Assembly: GCF_902859625.1 (NCBI RefSeq) | Contig: NZ_CADIJX010000004.1 | Coordinates: 372,001-436,000 of the forward strand | From: Achromobacter pestifer | GTDB taxonomy: Bacteria > Pseudomonadota > Gammaproteobacteria > Burkholderiales > Burkholderiaceae_B | DNA length: 64,000 nt | Reading direction: 5' to 3' | Part shown: one piece after another, positions 18,417 through 28,098 of the stretch | Layout: the number at the start of each line of letters is the position of its first letter | Numbering within the stretch: position 1 is the first letter of the stretch | Program-made: the position numbers and the translations under genes | Notes under the pieces: model-generated | Seen by the model: the letters and a program-made list of their open reading frames with translations, nothing else | What the model was told of the DNA's origin: nothing | Databases searched by the model: none

Positions 18417-19430
18417 ATGGCTACGCGCCCGTCGCCCCGATTTTCCATCATCGAAGTCGCTCGCAAGGCTGGGGTGTCGCCAGCGACGGTTTCGCGCGCG
18501 TTCAACCAACCCGAGATCGTGCATCCGGACACGCTTGCGCATATCCGCAATGTGGCCAAACGTGCCGGCTTCCGGCCGAATCGCGTTGGCCGCAGCCTGC
18601 GTTCGGGCAGCACGCGCACCATCGGCCTGATCCTGCCCACATTGTCGAATCCCGTGTTTGCGGAGTGCTTCGAGGGCGCCGAGCGGCGCGCGCGCGAATC
18701 CGGCTACAGCGTGATGCTGACCGCCACGGGCTATGACCCCGCCGTCGAATCCGCCGCGGTGCAGGGGCTGATGGACCATCAGGTTGATGGCTTGATCCTG
18801 ACCGTTGCCGACGTGAACAAGAGCGCCACGCTGGATGACCTGGATAGCGCCGGCATGCCTTACGTGCTGGTCTACAACGAATCGAATACGCACCCCTTCG
18901 CCTCGGTCGACAACCGCGCTGCCGCCAGCGACATGGTTGCGCATCTGGCCGCGCTGGGGCATCGGCGCATTGCCCTGGTAACCGGCCCGTTGACGGCTTC
19001 GGATCGCGCACGCCGCCGTCTGACGGGCGCCCGCGCCTGCGCCAAGAAGCTGGGCCTGGAAGCCGTGCAGCACATCGCCATGAATTCCCACACCGGCAGC
19101 GACGCCGATGCCCTGAAGGCCGCGCTACGGGGCAAGCAGGCGCCCACCGCGCTGTTCTGCTCCAACGACCTGCTGGCCACCGCCGTCATTGCCGACCTGG
19201 TGGCGTTGGGCCTGTCCGTGCCAGCCGATATCTCGGTATGCGGGTTTGACGGCATGCGCTTCGGCGCCTTGCTGACGCCACCGCTGACAACCGTGGCCCA
19301 ACCCAGTGACGGCATCGGACAGACCGCTTGTTCGAACCTGCTGGCGCAAATCCACGGCCAGCCGCCGCAATCAAACCGGCTGCCGCACTGCATCGTGGTC
19401 GGCGGCACGGCGGCGTCCGTGCGACGCTGA
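18417..19430 (+). CDS. LacI family transcriptional regulator
   Basis: 337-aa repressor. Residues 9-60 form the LacI helix-turn-helix and hinge: FSIIEVARKAGVSPATVSRAFN, then GFRPNRVGRSLRSG. The periplasmic-binding-protein-like sensor domain follows (TIGLILPTLSNPVFAE to FDGMRFGALLTPPLTTV). It is the first gene of a same-strand run with a phosphoesterase and an ABC importer, and near-identical palindromes precede both it and the importer. Autoregulation and repression of the importer, relieved by the imported solute or its phosphate product, is the natural reading. Confidence 0.9.
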   Translation: MATRPSPRFSIIEVARKAGVSPATVSRAFNQPEIVHPDTLAHIRNVAKRAGFRPNRVGRSLRSGSTRTIGLILPTLSNPVFAECFEGAERRARESGYSVMLTATGYDPAVESAAVQGLMDHQVDGLILTVADVNKSATLDDLDSAGMPYVLVYNESNTHPFASVDNRAAASDMVAHLAALGHRRIALVTGPLTASDRARRRLTGARACAKKLGLEAVQHIAMNSHTGSDADALKAALRGKQAPTALFCSNDLLATAVIADLVALGLSVPADISVCGFDGMRFGALLTPPLTTVAQPSDGIGQTACSNLLAQIHGQPPQSNRLPHCIVVGGTAASVRR

Positions 19431-19459
19431 CTCCATTACCCAGACACTTGATCCGCATC

Positions 19460-20257
19460 ATGCTCATCGCACAAATCACCGACCTGCACATGCGCACCCC
19501 CGGGGACAAGGCCTACGGCATCATTGATCCGGCAGCCTTTCTTGGGCCGGCCGTGCGCGCGCTGAACGCCCTGACGCCCCGACCAGACTGCGTGTTGATC
19601 ACGGGCGACCTGACCGACCTGGGCCGCCCGCATGAATACCAGGCGCTGCGCGACCATCTACAGGCGTTGGAGATTCCGTACTTCCTTCTGCCGGGCAACC
19701 ACGATGACCGCGCGCAATTGCGCGCCGCGTTTCCCGACCACGCCTATCTGCAAGGCGACGGTCCTTTCATCCAGTACGCGGTGGAGACCTATCCGCTGCG
19801 CCTGCTGGCGCTGGACACCGTGGTGCCGATGAAAAGCCACGGCGAACTGTGCCAGGACCGCCTGGACTGGCTGGCCACGCGCCTGGCGGAACAGCCCGAC
19901 CGGCCCACGCTGGTGCTGATGCACCATCCGCCATTCCTGACGGGCATCGAACACATGGACGCCATCGGCCTGTTGGCCGGCGCGTCTGAACTGGAACGCA
20001 TCGTGTCGCGCTTTCCGAATGTGGAGCGTGTGCTGTGCGGCCATTTGCACCGCACCATTTTCCAGCGGTTTGGCGGCACGATCGCGTCCACCTGTCCGGG
20101 CACCGCGCACCAACTGGCGCTGGAGCTTGGGCCGCGCCCCGTCCTGCAATACGTCATGGAACCGCCGGGCTACCAGCTGCATTGGTGGCAGGGCAAAAGC
20201 CTGGTGACGCACCACGCCGTTATTGGGGAGTACCCCGGCCCTTATCCGTTTGCCTGA
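19460..20257 (+). CDS. Metallophosphoesterase (GpdQ/CpdA-like phosphodiesterase)
   Basis: 265-aa calcineurin-like phosphoesterase with the full binuclear metal set: D8 and H10 (ITDLH), ITGDLTD, GNHDD, MHHPP and GHLHR. This arrangement is that of class III cyclic-nucleotide phosphodiesterases and of glycerophosphodiesterase GpdQ. It lies between a LacI regulator (29 bases upstream) and a Ugp-like transporter, which argues for hydrolysing an imported phosphodiester rather than cAMP. The ATG at 19460 gives the family start MLIAQITDLH; no good ribosome site precedes it. Confidence 0.8.
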   Translation: MLIAQITDLHMRTPGDKAYGIIDPAAFLGPAVRALNALTPRPDCVLITGDLTDLGRPHEYQALRDHLQALEIPYFLLPGNHDDRAQLRAAFPDHAYLQGDGPFIQYAVETYPLRLLALDTVVPMKSHGELCQDRLDWLATRLAEQPDRPTLVLMHHPPFLTGIEHMDAIGLLAGASELERIVSRFPNVERVLCGHLHRTIFQRFGGTIASTCPGTAHQLALELGPRPVLQYVMEPPGYQLHWWQGKSLVTHHAVIGEYPGPYPFA

Positions 20258-20319
20258 TACGTAGCGCAGGGACTCACCCCCTGGAATTGCCATGAATCCG
20301 TCATGTTTGCGCTGCACAA

Positions 20320-20333
20320 TGAAAAGGTTTTCA
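20320..20333 (+). promoter_or_regulatory. LacI-type operator before the ABC importer operon
   Basis: TGAAAAGGTTTTCA, arms TGAAAA/TTTTCA, extended to ATGAAAA/TTTTCAT at 20319-20334. It matches the site at 18381 in 12 of 14 positions and lies 45 bases before the ATPase gene. Confidence 0.65.
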
Positions 20334-20378
20334 TAACAGGCAACAATGCGGATCTAACTATTAGATCGTCGAGACAGC

Positions 20379-21434
20379 ATGTCATCCATCGTTCTGGATA
20401 ACCTCACCAAACAATATGGCGCCGCCGCCGCGATCCACGGCGTGAGCTTCACGGTGCCCGCCGGCAGCTTCACGGTGTTGCTGGGCCCATCGGGCTGCGG
20501 CAAGTCGACCACGTTGCGCATGATCGCCGGGCTGGATACCCCCACGTCGGGCACGATCCACATCGGCGACCGCGACGTCACGCAACTGCCTCCCGCCAAG
20601 CGCCGCATCTCGATGGTGTTCCAGTCGTATGCGCTGTTTCCGCACCTGTCGGTGCGCGAGAACATCCTGTTCGGACTGAAGGTTCGCAAGGAACCGGCGC
20701 ATGACTATGACCGCAGACTGCAACGGGTGGCCGGCCTGCTGGGCCTGGGCCATCTGCTGGACCGCAAGCCCTCGCAATTGTCGGGCGGGCAGCAGCAGCG
20801 CGTGGCGCTGGGACGCGCCGTGATTTCCGAAGCGCCGGTGTGCCTGATGGACGAACCGCTGTCCAACCTGGATGCCCAACTGCGCCACGAGATGCGGCGC
20901 GAGATCCGCGCCTTGCAGCAGGACCTGGGCATCACGATGGTGTACGTGACGCACGACCAGACCGAGGCCATGAGCATGGCCGATCAGGTGGTGCTGCTGC
21001 GTGGCGGGCAGATCGAACAACACGACACGCCGGACGCCCTGTACGCACGTCCGGCCAGCGAATTCGCGGCGCGTTTCATCGGCACGCCGCCCATGAACCT
21101 GATCGGGGTGACGACGCTGCAAGGCGCCACGGTCATCGCCGGCATGCACGGTCCCGCCATCGCGGGTGCGCCCGCCGGCGCGGTGAAGCTGGGCGTGCGC
21201 CCCGAACACATCCGCATCGACGACAACGGCCTGCCGGCCACCGTGGAAAGCGTGGAGTATTTCGGCGCTGACTCCATCGTGGTCTGCCGCGTTGGTGACA
21301 CCAGCGGCGTGGCCGTGCGCGTTGGCGGGCATCTGCGCGCCCGCGCGGGCGAAGCCCTGCGCCTGTCCTGGCCCGACGAGCAACAACATTTCTTTGCCGC
21401 CGATTCGGCGGTCATCAACACCGCCGGGCGCTAG
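20379..21434 (+). CDS. ABC transporter ATP-binding protein (UgpC/MalK type)
   Basis: 351-aa ATPase of a CUT1-type importer. Walker A GPSGCGKST (about 37-45), Q-loop VFQSYALFPHLSVREN, signature LSGGQQQRVALGRA, Walker B VCLMDEPLSNLD and the switch TVYVTHDQTEAM-like stretch are present. A C-terminal TOBE-like regulatory domain follows (GVRPEHIRIDDNG). First gene of the transporter run, followed by the binding protein after 35 bases. A MalK-type ATPase can serve more than one transporter, but here it is clearly linked to its own set. Confidence 0.92.
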   Translation: MSSIVLDNLTKQYGAAAAIHGVSFTVPAGSFTVLLGPSGCGKSTTLRMIAGLDTPTSGTIHIGDRDVTQLPPAKRRISMVFQSYALFPHLSVRENILFGLKVRKEPAHDYDRRLQRVAGLLGLGHLLDRKPSQLSGGQQQRVALGRAVISEAPVCLMDEPLSNLDAQLRHEMRREIRALQQDLGITMVYVTHDQTEAMSMADQVVLLRGGQIEQHDTPDALYARPASEFAARFIGTPPMNLIGVTTLQGATVIAGMHGPAIAGAPAGAVKLGVRPEHIRIDDNGLPATVESVEYFGADSIVVCRVGDTSGVAVRVGGHLRARAGEALRLSWPDEQQHFFAADSAVINTAGR

Positions 21435-21469
21435 AAGCCGCCCCCCTTCCACGGATAAGGAAACGCACC

Positions 21470-22765
21470 ATGCGACGCATCGTACTGAAGACCCTGGCCG
21501 CCAGCCTGGCCGCCGCCTGCCTGTCGCTCCCCGCGCAGGCACAGAACAAACCTGTCGAGGTCGAGTTCTATTACCCGGTTGCCGTCGGCGGCCCGATCAC
21601 CAAGATCGTCGACGACATGGTTGCGGATTTCCAGAAAGAAAATCCGGACATCAAGATCAAGCCGATCTATGCCGGCTCGTACCAGGATTCGATCGCCAAG
21701 GCGCTGACCGCGCTCAAGGGCGGCACGCCGCCGCAACTGGCCGTGCTGCTGTCGACCGACATGTTCACGCTGATCGACGAAGACGCCATCGTTCCGATCG
21801 ACTCGCTGGCCAAGAGCGACGCCGACAAGAAATGGCTGGGCGGTTTCTATGACGCCTTCATGCAGAACAGCCGGTCGGGCGGGCACACCTGGGGCGTGCC
21901 GTTCCAGCGTTCGACCATCGTCATGTACTACAACAAGGATCTGTTCAAGGCGGCTGGCCTGGATCCCGAGCGCGCCCCGGCCTCTTGGGCCGAGCTGGTT
22001 GACTACGGCAAGAAGCTGACCAAGCAGGACGCTTCGGGCAACACCACGCAATGGGGCATCGAGATTCCGTCGGGCGGTGCGTTCGCGTACTGGCTGTTCC
22101 AGGCGCTGACCACGCCCAATGGCGCGATTCTGATGAACGAGGCGGGCAACGAGGTCTATCTGGACAAGCCTGCGGTAGTGGAAGCCGCCCAGTTCTGGCG
22201 CGATCTGTCGGCCAAGCACAAGATCATGCCGACCGGCACGATCGACTGGGGCACCACGCCGAAGGACTTCCTGGAAAAGAAGGCGGCGATGGTATGGACC
22301 ACCACGGGTAACCTGACCAACATCCGCAAGAACGCCGACTTCCCGTTCGGCGTGGCCATGATGCCGCAGCAAAAGCGCGGCGGCAGCCCCACGGGCGGCG
22401 GCAACTTCTACATCTTCAAGAGCGGCACCCCGGCGCAGCAACAGGCGGCGCTGAAGTTCGCGCAATGGGTCACGACGCCGGAACGCGCGGCCGACTGGAG
22501 CATCGCCACGGGCTATGTCGCCGTCACCCCGGCCGCCTGGCAGACCGAGAAGATGAAGAAGTACGCGCAGGAAGTGCCGGCCGCGGCCGTTGCGCGCGAC
22601 CAGCTGGAAGTCAGCGTGGCGGAATTCTCCACGCATGAGAACCAGCGCGTCACCAAGACCCTGAACGACGCCTTGCAAGCGGCGTTGACGGGCTCGAAGA
22701 CGCCGCAGCAAGCCCTGACCGATGCGCAACGCGAGGCTGACCGCATCCTGCGCCCCTACAAGTAA
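21470..22765 (+). CDS. ABC transporter substrate-binding protein (UgpB-like)
   Basis: 431-aa periplasmic binding protein of family 1 (CUT1). The signal peptide is about residues 1-24 (ending PAQAQ). The mature start VEVEFYYPVAVGGPITKIVDDM and the GSYQDSIAKALTALKGG segment resemble glycerol-3-phosphate binding protein UgpB and its relatives. AAGGAAA precedes the ATG. It lies between the ATPase and the two permeases of the same importer. The phosphoesterase gene upstream supports a phosphorylated glycerol- or polyol-type ligand, by inference only. Confidence 0.88.
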   Translation: MRRIVLKTLAASLAAACLSLPAQAQNKPVEVEFYYPVAVGGPITKIVDDMVADFQKENPDIKIKPIYAGSYQDSIAKALTALKGGTPPQLAVLLSTDMFTLIDEDAIVPIDSLAKSDADKKWLGGFYDAFMQNSRSGGHTWGVPFQRSTIVMYYNKDLFKAAGLDPERAPASWAELVDYGKKLTKQDASGNTTQWGIEIPSGGAFAYWLFQALTTPNGAILMNEAGNEVYLDKPAVVEAAQFWRDLSAKHKIMPTGTIDWGTTPKDFLEKKAAMVWTTTGNLTNIRKNADFPFGVAMMPQQKRGGSPTGGGNFYIFKSGTPAQQQAALKFAQWVTTPERAADWSIATGYVAVTPAAWQTEKMKKYAQEVPAAAVARDQLEVSVAEFSTHENQRVTKTLNDALQAALTGSKTPQQALTDAQREADRILRPYK

Positions 22766-22781
22766 ACAGGTCCAAAGCACG

Positions 22782-23657
22782 ATGAGCCGTTCTTTAAATG
22801 CGCTTTATGGCTGGCTGCTGTTGCTGCCAGCCATCGTGCTGCTCGCCGCATTTACGCATTACCCGGCGGTGGCGACGCTCTGGCACAGCTTTTTCTCCAC
22901 GCCCAAGGGCGCGCGGCCCGCGCGCTTCGTGGGCCTGGATAACTACGCCGTCATGCTCGACGATCCGGTGTTCTGGCAGTCCTTGTGGAACAACCTGTGG
23001 TTCGCGCTGGGCACGATCCCCACGTCGATCGGCATCGCGCTGGTCATGGCGCTATGGGTGAACCGCAACCTGCGCGGCCGCGGCTTTTTGCGTCTGGCGT
23101 ACTTCACGCCCACCGTGCTGCCAATGGTGGCGGTGGCCAACATCTGGCTATTCTTCTACACGCCGCAATATGGGCTGATCGCTCAGGTGATGGGCTGGTT
23201 CGGTTCACCTGGCCCCAACTGGCTGGGCAACCGCGATACGGCGTTGCCGGCGCTGATGCTGGTGACGGTGTGGAAGGAGTCGGGCTTCTTCATGATCTTC
23301 TACCTGGCCGCCTTGCAGACGGTGTCGCCGTCGCTGCGCGAAGCCGCCATGCTGGAAGGTGCGTCGCGTTGGCAGTACTTCCGGCGCGTGCTTTGGCCCC
23401 TGCTGATGCCCACCACGCTCTTCGTGCTGATCAATGCCTTGATCAATGCGTTCCGGCTGGTGGATCACGTGGTCGTCATGACACGCGGCGGGCCGGACAA
23501 CGCCAGCACCTTGCTGCTGTATTACATCTACCAGGTGGGCTTCAGTTTCTGGGACACGGCTTATGCCGCCACGCTGACCGTTGTGCTGCTAGTGGTGCTG
23601 GCGCTGACGGCACTGATCAAATTCCGCTGGCTGGACCGCAGGACGCACTATCAATGA
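22782..23657 (+). CDS. ABC transporter permease (UgpA-like)
   Basis: 291-aa inner-membrane permease with six hydrophobic segments. The cytoplasmic EAA loop reads EAAMLEGASRWQYFRRVLWPLL, which contacts the ATPase. It starts 16 bases after the binding-protein stop, and its stop overlaps the start of the next permease (ATGA), so the two are translationally coupled. Confidence 0.9.
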   Translation: MSRSLNALYGWLLLLPAIVLLAAFTHYPAVATLWHSFFSTPKGARPARFVGLDNYAVMLDDPVFWQSLWNNLWFALGTIPTSIGIALVMALWVNRNLRGRGFLRLAYFTPTVLPMVAVANIWLFFYTPQYGLIAQVMGWFGSPGPNWLGNRDTALPALMLVTVWKESGFFMIFYLAALQTVSPSLREAAMLEGASRWQYFRRVLWPLLMPTTLFVLINALINAFRLVDHVVVMTRGGPDNASTLLLYYIYQVGFSFWDTAYAATLTVVLLVVLALTALIKFRWLDRRTHYQ

Positions 23658-24454
23658 AAGACAAGCTCGATACCCTGGGCGCGTGGGCGCTTGGCCTGCT
23701 GTGGATCCTGCCGCTGGCCTATGCCTTGTGGGCGGCGTTCCATCCGCCGGCCTACGCAACGCGCTTTGACCTGTTCGCGCCGCTGACGCTGGATAACTTC
23801 GCGCGGGCCTGGCAGGCCGCGCCGTTCCCGCGCTACTTCCTGAACACGTTCCTGCTGGTCACGATGGTGCTGGCGGCCCAATTGGTGCTGTCGACGCTGG
23901 CCGGTTATGCGTTCGCGCGCTTCGAGTTCCGCGGCCGCGATTTCGTCTTCATGCTGGTGCTGCTGCAATTGATGATCATGCCGGACGTGCTGCTGGTGGA
24001 GAACTACCGGTCGATGAGCCAGCTGGGCATCCGCGACACGGTGTTCGCGATCGGCCTGCCGTATTTCGCATCGGCCTTCGGCATCTTCCTGTTGCGCCAG
24101 ACCTTCAAGACGGTGCCGCGCGAACTAGAGGAAGCGGCACGCATGGAAGGCGCCAATGCCTTGCAGATCTTGTGGAAGGTCTATGTGCCCTTGGCCAAAC
24201 CCATTTACGTGGCCTACGGCCTGGTGTCGGTCAGCCACCACTGGAACAATTTCCTGTGGCCGCTGATCATCACCAATTCGGTCGAGTCCCGGCCGCTGAC
24301 GGTGGGCTTGCAGGTGTTCTCATCGACCGACCAAGGCATCGACTGGTCCGTCATCACGGCCGCCACGCTGATGTCCGCCGCGCCGCTGCTGATCGCGTTT
24401 CTGCTGTTCCAGCGCCAGTTCGTGCAGTCATTCATGCGGGCGGGGATCCGCTAG
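23654..24454 (+). CDS. ABC transporter permease (UgpE-like)
   Basis: 266-aa second permease of the importer, with about six membrane segments and the EAA loop EEAARMEGANALQILWKVYVPL. The start is fixed by the 4-base ATGA overlap with the upstream permease. Last gene of the operon, followed by a strong terminator. Confidence 0.9.
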   Translation: MKDKLDTLGAWALGLLWILPLAYALWAAFHPPAYATRFDLFAPLTLDNFARAWQAAPFPRYFLNTFLLVTMVLAAQLVLSTLAGYAFARFEFRGRDFVFMLVLLQLMIMPDVLLVENYRSMSQLGIRDTVFAIGLPYFASAFGIFLLRQTFKTVPRELEEAARMEGANALQILWKVYVPLAKPIYVAYGLVSVSHHWNNFLWPLIITNSVESRPLTVGLQVFSSTDQGIDWSVITAATLMSAAPLLIAFLLFQRQFVQSFMRAGIR

Positions 24455-24483
24455 CCCGGCTAAGCGTGCCGTGGCCCTCAAGG

Positions 24484-24514
24484 AAAAGATCCCGCTAGCA
24501 GCGGGATCTTTTGT
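24484..24514. terminator. Terminator at the end of the importer operon
   Basis: Perfect 13-bp stem AAAAGATCCCGCT (24484-24496) with its complement at 24500-24512, loop AGC, A-run and T-run on the two sides. It serves the importer and the convergent hypothetical gene. Confidence 0.9.
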
Positions 24515-24534
24515 CTTGGGTGTGCGGCTTGCGT

Positions 24535-24852
24535 TCAATAGCCAACGGTCAAGCCTGGCAGATCCACCGTGATGCGCGGCCGTTCCAGCGCCAGCGCCAG
24601 GTTTTCAGCAAATTCGCGGGCTTCCTTCTCGTCGGTGGACAGGGTGTCGTACCCCAGGGCATCCGCCACGCCCAGCACCTTGTCCAGCAGCAACACTTTG
24701 CCGCTGGGCCGCAACGGTTCGCAGCCCAGGGTTTCCCAGGCACCGTCAAACCAGTCACGCGCCTGGCTCTGGCGTTGCGGGGATGTTTCCACGGTGGCGG
24801 TCAGGTCCAGCGAACGCCGGGTATCGAAAACAATCGTGATGTCGCTGCGCAT
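24535..24852 (-). CDS. Hypothetical protein (105 aa)
   Basis: Small soluble protein of no recognised family, beginning MRSDITIVFDTRRSLDLTATVE and containing an alternation of beta-like and helical stretches (LLLDKVLGVADALGYD). It has no signal peptide and no membrane segment. AAGGAA lies about six bases before the ATG. The DUF1840 gene lies upstream on the same strand; the 78-base spacing allows an operon. Confidence 0.6.
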   Translation of the reverse strand: MRSDITIVFDTRRSLDLTATVETSPQRQSQARDWFDGAWETLGCEPLRPSGKVLLLDKVLGVADALGYDTLSTDEKEAREFAENLALALERPRITVDLPGLTVGY

Positions 24853-24930
24853 AGGGAATTCCTTGAAAGGGCGTCAGCCGGGAAGGGTAGGCAAAAAACG
24901 CCAGGCAGATTGTCCATCCGGCGACATTGC

Positions 24931-25269
24931 CTACCAGCCGCGCGAGGCTTCCCAGGTAACTTCGACGTTCGCCGCCAGGGATTGCCGCAACATGTCCAGC
25001 AGCGGGAAGGCGCGTTCCTTCAGGCCTACGGTGCGCGCCATCGGGGCCCGGGGCACCGCGTCCTCGTCTTCGTCCTCATCTGGGCGTTCGGCGGCGGCGA
25101 TCGCGTGTTCGATGCCGCTGATGGCGGGCGCCAGTTGTTCGACCGTGAAAACGCCGCGTTCCGGGATCTTGTCGACGATGGACTTGCCGGCTGCTTGCAG
25201 AATGGGACCGGCGTGGTCGGACAGCATCAGCACCTCGGCCACGACCTTGGAGTGAAAGGTAATCAGCAT
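24931..25269 (-). CDS. DUF1840 family protein
   Basis: 112-aa protein whose start MLITFHSKVVAEVLMLSDHAGPIL and end FPLLDMLRQSLAANVEVTWE match the DUF1840 family, for which I know no function. A central acidic run (RPDEDEDEDAV) separates two conserved parts. GGGAG lies nine bases before ATG 25269, which makes this start clear over the upstream in-frame one. Confidence 0.75.
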   Translation of the reverse strand: MLITFHSKVVAEVLMLSDHAGPILQAAGKSIVDKIPERGVFTVEQLAPAISGIEHAIAAAERPDEDEDEDAVPRAPMARTVGLKERAFPLLDMLRQSLAANVEVTWEASRGW

Positions 25270-25573
25270 ATGTCGGTCTCCCTCATTGAATACGTTACAT
25301 ACACTACCCCAACGCCAGAACGATGCCAACTGGCGGGCTGGCGAGTCCGCCAGGGGCAAGTCGACCCGGCCGCGCCGCGCGGGGCTAGATGTTTGATTTT
25401 ATTGACAGTTCCATGGCCCTGATGACCGTTTCCTGGACGGTTTCCGTCCCCCCGTCCGCCGGTTCGGCCGCCAAATCAACTATCATTGAAGGGATTCCCG
25501 TGACATTGCCGGCCCGGACTCCGTCCGCCTGATCCCCGCTTTGGTCACTCACCCAGAACTTCTCCAGACGCCC
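25270..25573. other. Intergenic region before argS
   Basis: 304 bases between divergent genes. No gene, repeat or recognised operator was found. It must hold the promoters of the DUF1840 gene and argS; an A+T-richer patch near 25387-25410 is the most promoter-like part. Confidence 0.3.
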
Positions 25574-27271
25574 ATGCTCCCCGAGCAACAAAAACAGCTT
25601 ATCTCCCTGATCCAGGCCGCCGTTGCGCAGAGCCTCCCCGACGCCCAGGCCAACGTGCTGCTGGAGCGCCCCAAGGTTGCCGCCCATGGCGACGTTGCCA
25701 CCAACGTGGCCATGCAGCTGGCCAAGCCCGCCGGCCGCAATCCCCGAGAACTGGCCCAGGCCATCGTGGACGCCCTGCTGGCAGCGCCCGCCGCGCGCGA
25801 TCTGGTCGAAAGCGCTGAAATCGCCGGTCCCGGCTTCATCAACCTGCGCGTCACCGCCGCCGCCCGCCAGGCCGTCATCGCCACCGTCGCCGAGCAAGGC
25901 GCAAGCTTTGGCCGTGCGCCGCGCACCGGCGACAAGATCCTGGTTGAATTCGTGTCGGCCAATCCCACAGGGCCGCTGCACGTGGGCCACGCCCGCCAGG
26001 CCGCGCTGGGCGACGCCCTGTGCCGCCTGTACGACGCCAGCGGCTGGGACGTGACCCGCGAGTACTACTACAACGACGCCGGCAACCAGATTGAAAACCT
26101 GGCCATCAGCGTGCAGGCCCGCGCCCGCGGCCTGACGACGGACTCCGCCGACTGGCCGGCTGACGGCTACAAGGGCGATTACATCGCCGATATCGCGCGT
26201 GACTTCCAGGACGGCAAGACCATCGAAGCCTCGGAAGGCGCCGGCGGCAGCGCCGCCGTCACCGCCACCGGCAACGTCGACAGCCTGGACGACATCCGCG
26301 TCTTCGCCGTGGCCTATCTGCGCCGCGAACAAGACCTGGACTTGCAAGCCTTTGGCCTGAAGTTCGACAACTACTACCTGGAAAGCTCGCTATACACGTC
26401 CGGCCGGGTCGAGGCCACGGTCAACGCGCTGATCGCCGGCGGCCATACCTATGAGGAAGGCGGCGCGCTGTGGCTGCGCACCACCGAACTGGGCACGGGC
26501 GACGACAAAGACCGCGTCATGCGGAAAAGCGAAGGCGGCTACACCTACTTCGTGCCCGACGTGGCCTATCACAAGGCCAAATGGGAGCGCGGCTTCCACC
26601 GCGCCGTGAACATCCAGGGCAGCGACCACCACGGCACCGTGGCTCGCGTGCGCGCCGGCCTGCAAGCGCTTGGCGAAGGCATCCCCAAGGACTACCCCTC
26701 CTACGTGCTGCACAAGATGGTCAAGGTGATGCGCGGCGGCGAAGAGGTCAAGATCTCGAAGCGCGCCGGCAGCTACGTGACCATGCGTGACTTGATCGAC
26801 TGGGTGGGCCGCGATGCGGTGCGCTACTTCCTGATCCAGCGCCGCGCCGACACCGAATTCGTGTTCGACGTGGATCTGGCGCTGTCCAAGAGCGACGAGA
26901 ATCCGGTCTATTACATCCAGTACGCCCACGCGCGCATCTGCACGATGATCAACAACGCGGCCATGCCGGCCGCCGACGTGGCCGCCGCCGACGCCTCGCT
27001 GCTGACCGCGCCGTCCGAATTCGCGCTGATGCAACGCCTGGCCGAATTCCCGCATGTGGTGGCCCTGGCCGCCCAGGACCTGTCGCCGCACCACATCGCC
27101 TTCTGGCTGCGTGACTGCGCGTCGGACTTCCATGCCTGGTACAGCGCCGAGCGCGTGCTGGTCGACGACGTGGCCCTGAAGCTGGCCCGCCTGCGCCTGG
27201 CCGCCACGACGCGCCAGGTGCTGGCCAATGGCCTGGAGCTCATGGGCGTGTCCGCCCCCGAGCGGATGTAA
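25574..27271 (+). CDS. argS: Arginyl-tRNA synthetase
   Basis: Class Ia synthetase that charges tRNA-Arg; 565 aa. The N-terminal additional domain is followed by the HIGH-type motif HVGH (136-139, in [14 protein letters not shown]), the KMSKS-equivalent [14 protein letters not shown] and the C-terminal DALR anticodon-binding domain with the usual ERM-type end (VSAPERM). The ATG at 25574 gives the expected [14 protein letters not shown]. The GTG at 25541 is rejected. The SPOR protein gene starts nine bases after the stop. Confidence 0.95.
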   Translation: MLPEQQKQLISLIQAAVAQSLPDAQANVLLERPKVAAHGDVATNVAMQLAKPAGRNPRELAQAIVDALLAAPAARDLVESAEIAGPGFINLRVTAAARQAVIATVAEQGASFGRAPRTGDKILVEFVSANPTGPLHVGHARQAALGDALCRLYDASGWDVTREYYYNDAGNQIENLAISVQARARGLTTDSADWPADGYKGDYIADIARDFQDGKTIEASEGAGGSAAVTATGNVDSLDDIRVFAVAYLRREQDLDLQAFGLKFDNYYLESSLYTSGRVEATVNALIAGGHTYEEGGALWLRTTELGTGDDKDRVMRKSEGGYTYFVPDVAYHKAKWERGFHRAVNIQGSDHHGTVARVRAGLQALGEGIPKDYPSYVLHKMVKVMRGGEEVKISKRAGSYVTMRDLIDWVGRDAVRYFLIQRRADTEFVFDVDLALSKSDENPVYYIQYAHARICTMINNAAMPAADVAAADASLLTAPSEFALMQRLAEFPHVVALAAQDLSPHHIAFWLRDCASDFHAWYSAERVLVDDVALKLARLRLAATTRQVLANGLELMGVSAPERM

Positions 27272-27280
27272 CATCGGTTC

Positions 27281-28018
27281 ATGGCAACCAAGCGCAAAAC
27301 CACCCGCCGTTCCTCTGGCGAAAGCGGCAGCACCCTGTACGGGGCGCTCGCCGGCCTGCTTATCGGCCTGATCGTGGCCGCCGTCGTGGCCTTCTACGTC
27401 ACCAAGGCACCCGTGCCCTTCGTGGACCGGGCCAGCCGACAGGGCGACACGGGCAAGCTGCCTGATCCCCGCCAGGCGCCGGACCCGAACGCGGGCCTGT
27501 ACGGACGCGACGGCGCGGCGGGTGCACCGCCCACCGGCCCGACCGCTACCGCGCCAGCACCGCTTCCCGGCGCCGGCACGGCCACGGGCGGCACGACCAA
27601 GCCCGACGAAACGCCGTCCAAGCTGGACGACCTGGGTGCGCTGATCGCCACGCTTCCGTCCACCGCCAAGCCGCAGGCCAGCGCTCCCGCGCCCGCCGTG
27701 GCGTCGGTCAACCCGGCGCCCACGCCCATCTCGAAGGCCACGCCGTCCCCGTCCCCCAAAGCCGCCACCGCCACGGCATCGGCGGCAACGGGCACGTACT
27801 ACCTGCAAGCCGGCGCGTTCCGTGGCGAAACCGACGCGGAATCACTGAAGGCCCGCATCATCCTGCTGGGTTTGCCAGTGGCCGTGCAGAAGGCCGAAGT
27901 CAACGGCAAGGCAATCAACCGGGTCAGAGTGGGCCCGTTCGCACGCCTGGACGACATGAACCGCGCCCGAGGCAGACTGGGCGAAAACAAGATTGAAACC
28001 GCCGTGGTGCGCCAATAA
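27281..28018 (+). CDS. SPOR domain cell-envelope protein
   Basis: 245-aa bitopic membrane protein. A basic cytoplasmic start ([13 protein letters not shown]), one membrane segment (about 19-42, [21 protein letters not shown]) and a long Pro/Ala/Thr-rich periplasmic linker lead to a C-terminal SPOR domain (about 170-245, [31 protein letters not shown]). SPOR domains bind denuded septal peptidoglycan, so a role in cell division like FtsN is plausible. Close behind argS and followed by dsbA. Confidence 0.88.
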   Translation: MATKRKTTRRSSGESGSTLYGALAGLLIGLIVAAVVAFYVTKAPVPFVDRASRQGDTGKLPDPRQAPDPNAGLYGRDGAAGAPPTGPTATAPAPLPGAGTATGGTTKPDETPSKLDDLGALIATLPSTAKPQASAPAPAVASVNPAPTPISKATPSPSPKAATATASAATGTYYLQAGAFRGETDAESLKARIILLGLPVAVQKAEVNGKAINRVRVGPFARLDDMNRARGRLGENKIETAVVRQ

Positions 28019-28098
28019 GGCGCTTCGGCGGCTGTTTTGCATTGAACTTATCCGGCCCCGGGCCTGTCTGTAACTTTTTCCCCAGGAACCTCTCATCC

